A stretch of 9,016 nucleotides of DNA. Origin: Spirochaetales bacterium. Lineage in GTDB: Bacteria > Spirochaetota > Spirochaetia > ARS1246. The stretch covers positions 1 to 9,016 of the forward strand of contig JABGPX010000753.1 in the NCBI GenBank assembly GCA_018644745.1, written 5' to 3'. The translations under genes were made by a program, and so were the position numbers. Positions 7,742 through 9,016 of the stretch are shown here, piece after piece (the first letter of the stretch is position 1; the number at the start of each line of letters is the position of its first letter). The notes below the pieces were generated by a model, which saw only the letters and a program-made list of their open reading frames with translations, did not search any database and was not told the origin of the DNA.

Positions 7742-8548
7742 TTGAACATCCTAGTTTGCATAAAACAGGTTCCGGATACAACTAACGTCCGTATTAATCC
7801 GGAAACCAATACCTTGATTCGCGAAGGAGTCGAGTCGATAATCAACCCCTTTGATGTATATGCTATCGAGGAAGCTCTGCGAATCAAGGAGAAAATCGGC
7901 GGCAAAGTAACTATTCTTTCGATGGGTCCTCCGCAGGTGGAAGACGCTCTTCGAACCGCTATTAGTCTCGGCGCGGATGATGCGATTTTACTCTCCGATA
8001 GAGCCTTCGCCGGCGCCGACACCCTCGCAACTTCCTATACCCTCGCCGAAGCAATTCGCAAGATGGATGACGTGGGGCTTATCTTCATGGGAAAACAGGC
8101 TATCGACGGCGATACCGGCCAGGTAGGACCGGGGGTCGCGGAGCACCTCGATCTGCCCCATATTACGGATATTCGTAAAATAGAAGAGATTTCCGAAGAG
8201 GAAATTGTTTGTGAACGGCTTCTGGAAGAGGGGTATGTTCGCTTGAAAGCAAAACTCCCGCTTATTCTCACCGTAGTAAAAGAGATCAACGAGCCTCGAC
8301 TGCCCTCTCTTAGGGGTAAAATGGCTGCGAAAAAGGCAGAAATTACTGTATGGAATATTGATGATCTCGGTATCGGTGATGAAAGGATCGGATTGAATGG
8401 ATCACCAACTCAGGTTATGAAAATCTTCTCGCCACCGAAACCCGGCGGCGGAAAAGTTTTCGATGGCGAACCTGCCGATACGGTAAAACAGCTCCTCGAC
8501 GAGCTTCGAGCCGGCGGTATTCAATTCGGCGCGGCGAAAGGGGAGTAA
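7742..8548 (+). CDS. etfB: Electron transfer flavoprotein beta subunit, probably of the bifurcating type
   Basis: This 268-residue cytoplasmic subunit forms the Etf heterodimer with the product of the next gene and shuttles electrons to or from the acyl-CoA dehydrogenase encoded upstream. The canonical start MNILVCIKQVPDT, the NPFDVYAIEEALR segment (35-47) and the closing EtfB signature around 181-201 (EINEPRLPSLRGKM) are all visible. The loop GKQAIDGDTGQVGPG (117-131) matches the AIDGDTxQVGP form that I associate with Etfs carrying a second FAD in place of AMP, such as clostridial bifurcating EtfB. That points to flavin-based bifurcation, though it is inference from one loop. The gene starts 4 bp after the dehydrogenase stop, and etfA begins 1 bp after its own stop, so the three are tightly coupled. 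Confidence 0.93.
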   Translation: MNILVCIKQVPDTTNVRINPETNTLIREGVESIINPFDVYAIEEALRIKEKIGGKVTILSMGPPQVEDALRTAISLGADDAILLSDRAFAGADTLATSYTLAEAIRKMDDVGLIFMGKQAIDGDTGQVGPGVAEHLDLPHITDIRKIEEISEEEIVCERLLEEGYVRLKAKLPLILTVVKEINEPRLPSLRGKMAAKKAEITVWNIDDLGIGDERIGLNGSPTQVMKIFSPPKPGGGKVFDGEPADTVKQLLDELRAGGIQFGAAKGE

Positions 8549-8549
8549 C

Positions 8550-9016
8550 ATGAGTGGAATACAGGTAATTGAACATAAATGTGTGGGTTGTACTAAATGT
8601 CAGAAGGTGTGCCCATACAACGCCATCGATATGGTCGACAAGCTTGCGATAATAAACGACGATAAATGTACCTTATGCGGCGCCTGCGTCGATCCGTGTC
8701 CTTTTGACGCCATTGTTATTTCAAAATCAACCTTTGGTGAACAGAAGCTCGAGGAATATTCTGGTATCTGTGTCTACGCGGAGCATCGCAACGGATCGCT
8801 CTCTTCGGTCGTGAAGGAGATTATCGGCCAAGCCCGGGAAATAAAAGAAGTCTTGAATAAACCCATCTACGCAATACTTCTTGGTGTAGACGTAAAAGAT
8901 ATCGCTGTGGAGATACTGGAATACGGGGTTGATGAAGTTTGGGTCAGAGAAGATCCAAAGCTCGGAGATTTCGCTGAGGATGTTCAGGCAGAGGTTGTTG
9001 CATCAATATTGAAAGA
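8550..9016 (+). CDS. etfA: Electron transfer flavoprotein alpha subunit with N-terminal 2x[4Fe-4S] ferredoxin domain, partial at the 3' end
   Basis: The first 155 codons are visible and run off the right edge. Residues 11-22 (CVGCTKCQKVCP: Cys11, 14, 17, 21) and 40-51 (CTLCGACVDPCP: Cys40, 43, 46, 50) are two complete CxxCxxCxxxCP [4Fe-4S] motifs in a bacterial ferredoxin fold of about 65 residues. From about residue 70 the EtfA N-terminal domain follows (YSGICVYAEHRNGSLSSVVK, then AREIKEVLNKPIYAILLG). This fusion is known in CarE of the Acetobacterium caffeyl-CoA reductase and, in related form, in the LctC-type Etf subunit. It supports exchange of electrons with a low-potential carrier such as ferredoxin. 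AAAGGGGAG (8537-8545), within the end of etfB, is the ribosome site. The FAD-binding C-terminal domain lies outside the window. Confidence 0.92.
   Translation, partial: MSGIQVIEHKCVGCTKCQKVCPYNAIDMVDKLAIINDDKCTLCGACVDPCPFDAIVISKSTFGEQKLEEYSGICVYAEHRNGSLSSVVKEIIGQAREIKEVLNKPIYAILLGVDVKDIAVEILEYGVDEVWVREDPKLGDFAEDVQAEVVASILK

Overview
The window looks like chromosomal DNA of a free-living or metagenome-derived anaerobic bacterium. A spirochaete is the most likely source. That is an inference resting mainly on the minus-strand envelope protein at the left edge, whose tail (NSMTWDDDRKAASFVAPRDP) resembles a motif I recall from large spirochaetal surface proteins. A ferredoxin-fused electron-transfer flavoprotein at the right edge fits an anaerobe. 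GC content appears moderate. Shine-Dalgarno sites are purine-rich (AGGGGAG type). I see no mobile elements, tRNA, rRNA or CRISPR arrays, and gene density is that of an ordinary genome.

Layout. Positions 1-1011 (minus strand): the first 337 codons of a secreted, probably outer-membrane protein that runs off the left edge. Positions 1012-1221: a divergent intergenic region with candidate promoters both ways. Positions 1222-4797 (plus): two adjacent half-size ABC exporters, 12 bp apart. Their complementary degenerate motifs show that they form one heterodimeric pump. Positions 4816-6480 (plus): a promoter, then a small cupin and a sialidase-like (Asp-box) beta-propeller. The propeller gene carries one in-frame TGA (6190-6192), with the coding frame intact for another 95 codons to a TAA. 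Positions 6491-9016 (plus): a second good promoter, then an acyl-CoA dehydrogenase, etfB (TTG start) and the 5' part of an etfA with two [4Fe-4S] motifs at its N-terminus. The last gene runs off the right edge.

How the genes work together. The dehydrogenase-etfB-etfA set is a complete acyl-CoA dehydrogenase/Etf module of the kind seen in bcd-etfBA and caffeyl-CoA reductase (carCDE) operons. The ferredoxin-fused EtfA and the EtfB sequence suggest flavin-based electron bifurcation or confurcation. The cupin and sialidase-like genes look co-transcribed and sugar-related, but the substrate cannot be read from the sequence. The ABC pair is a self-contained efflux or export unit.

The observations most worth a second look are the in-frame TGA in an otherwise intact propeller gene, the probably bifurcating Etf module, and the poorly characterised envelope protein. 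I see no convincing evidence for a wholly new system.
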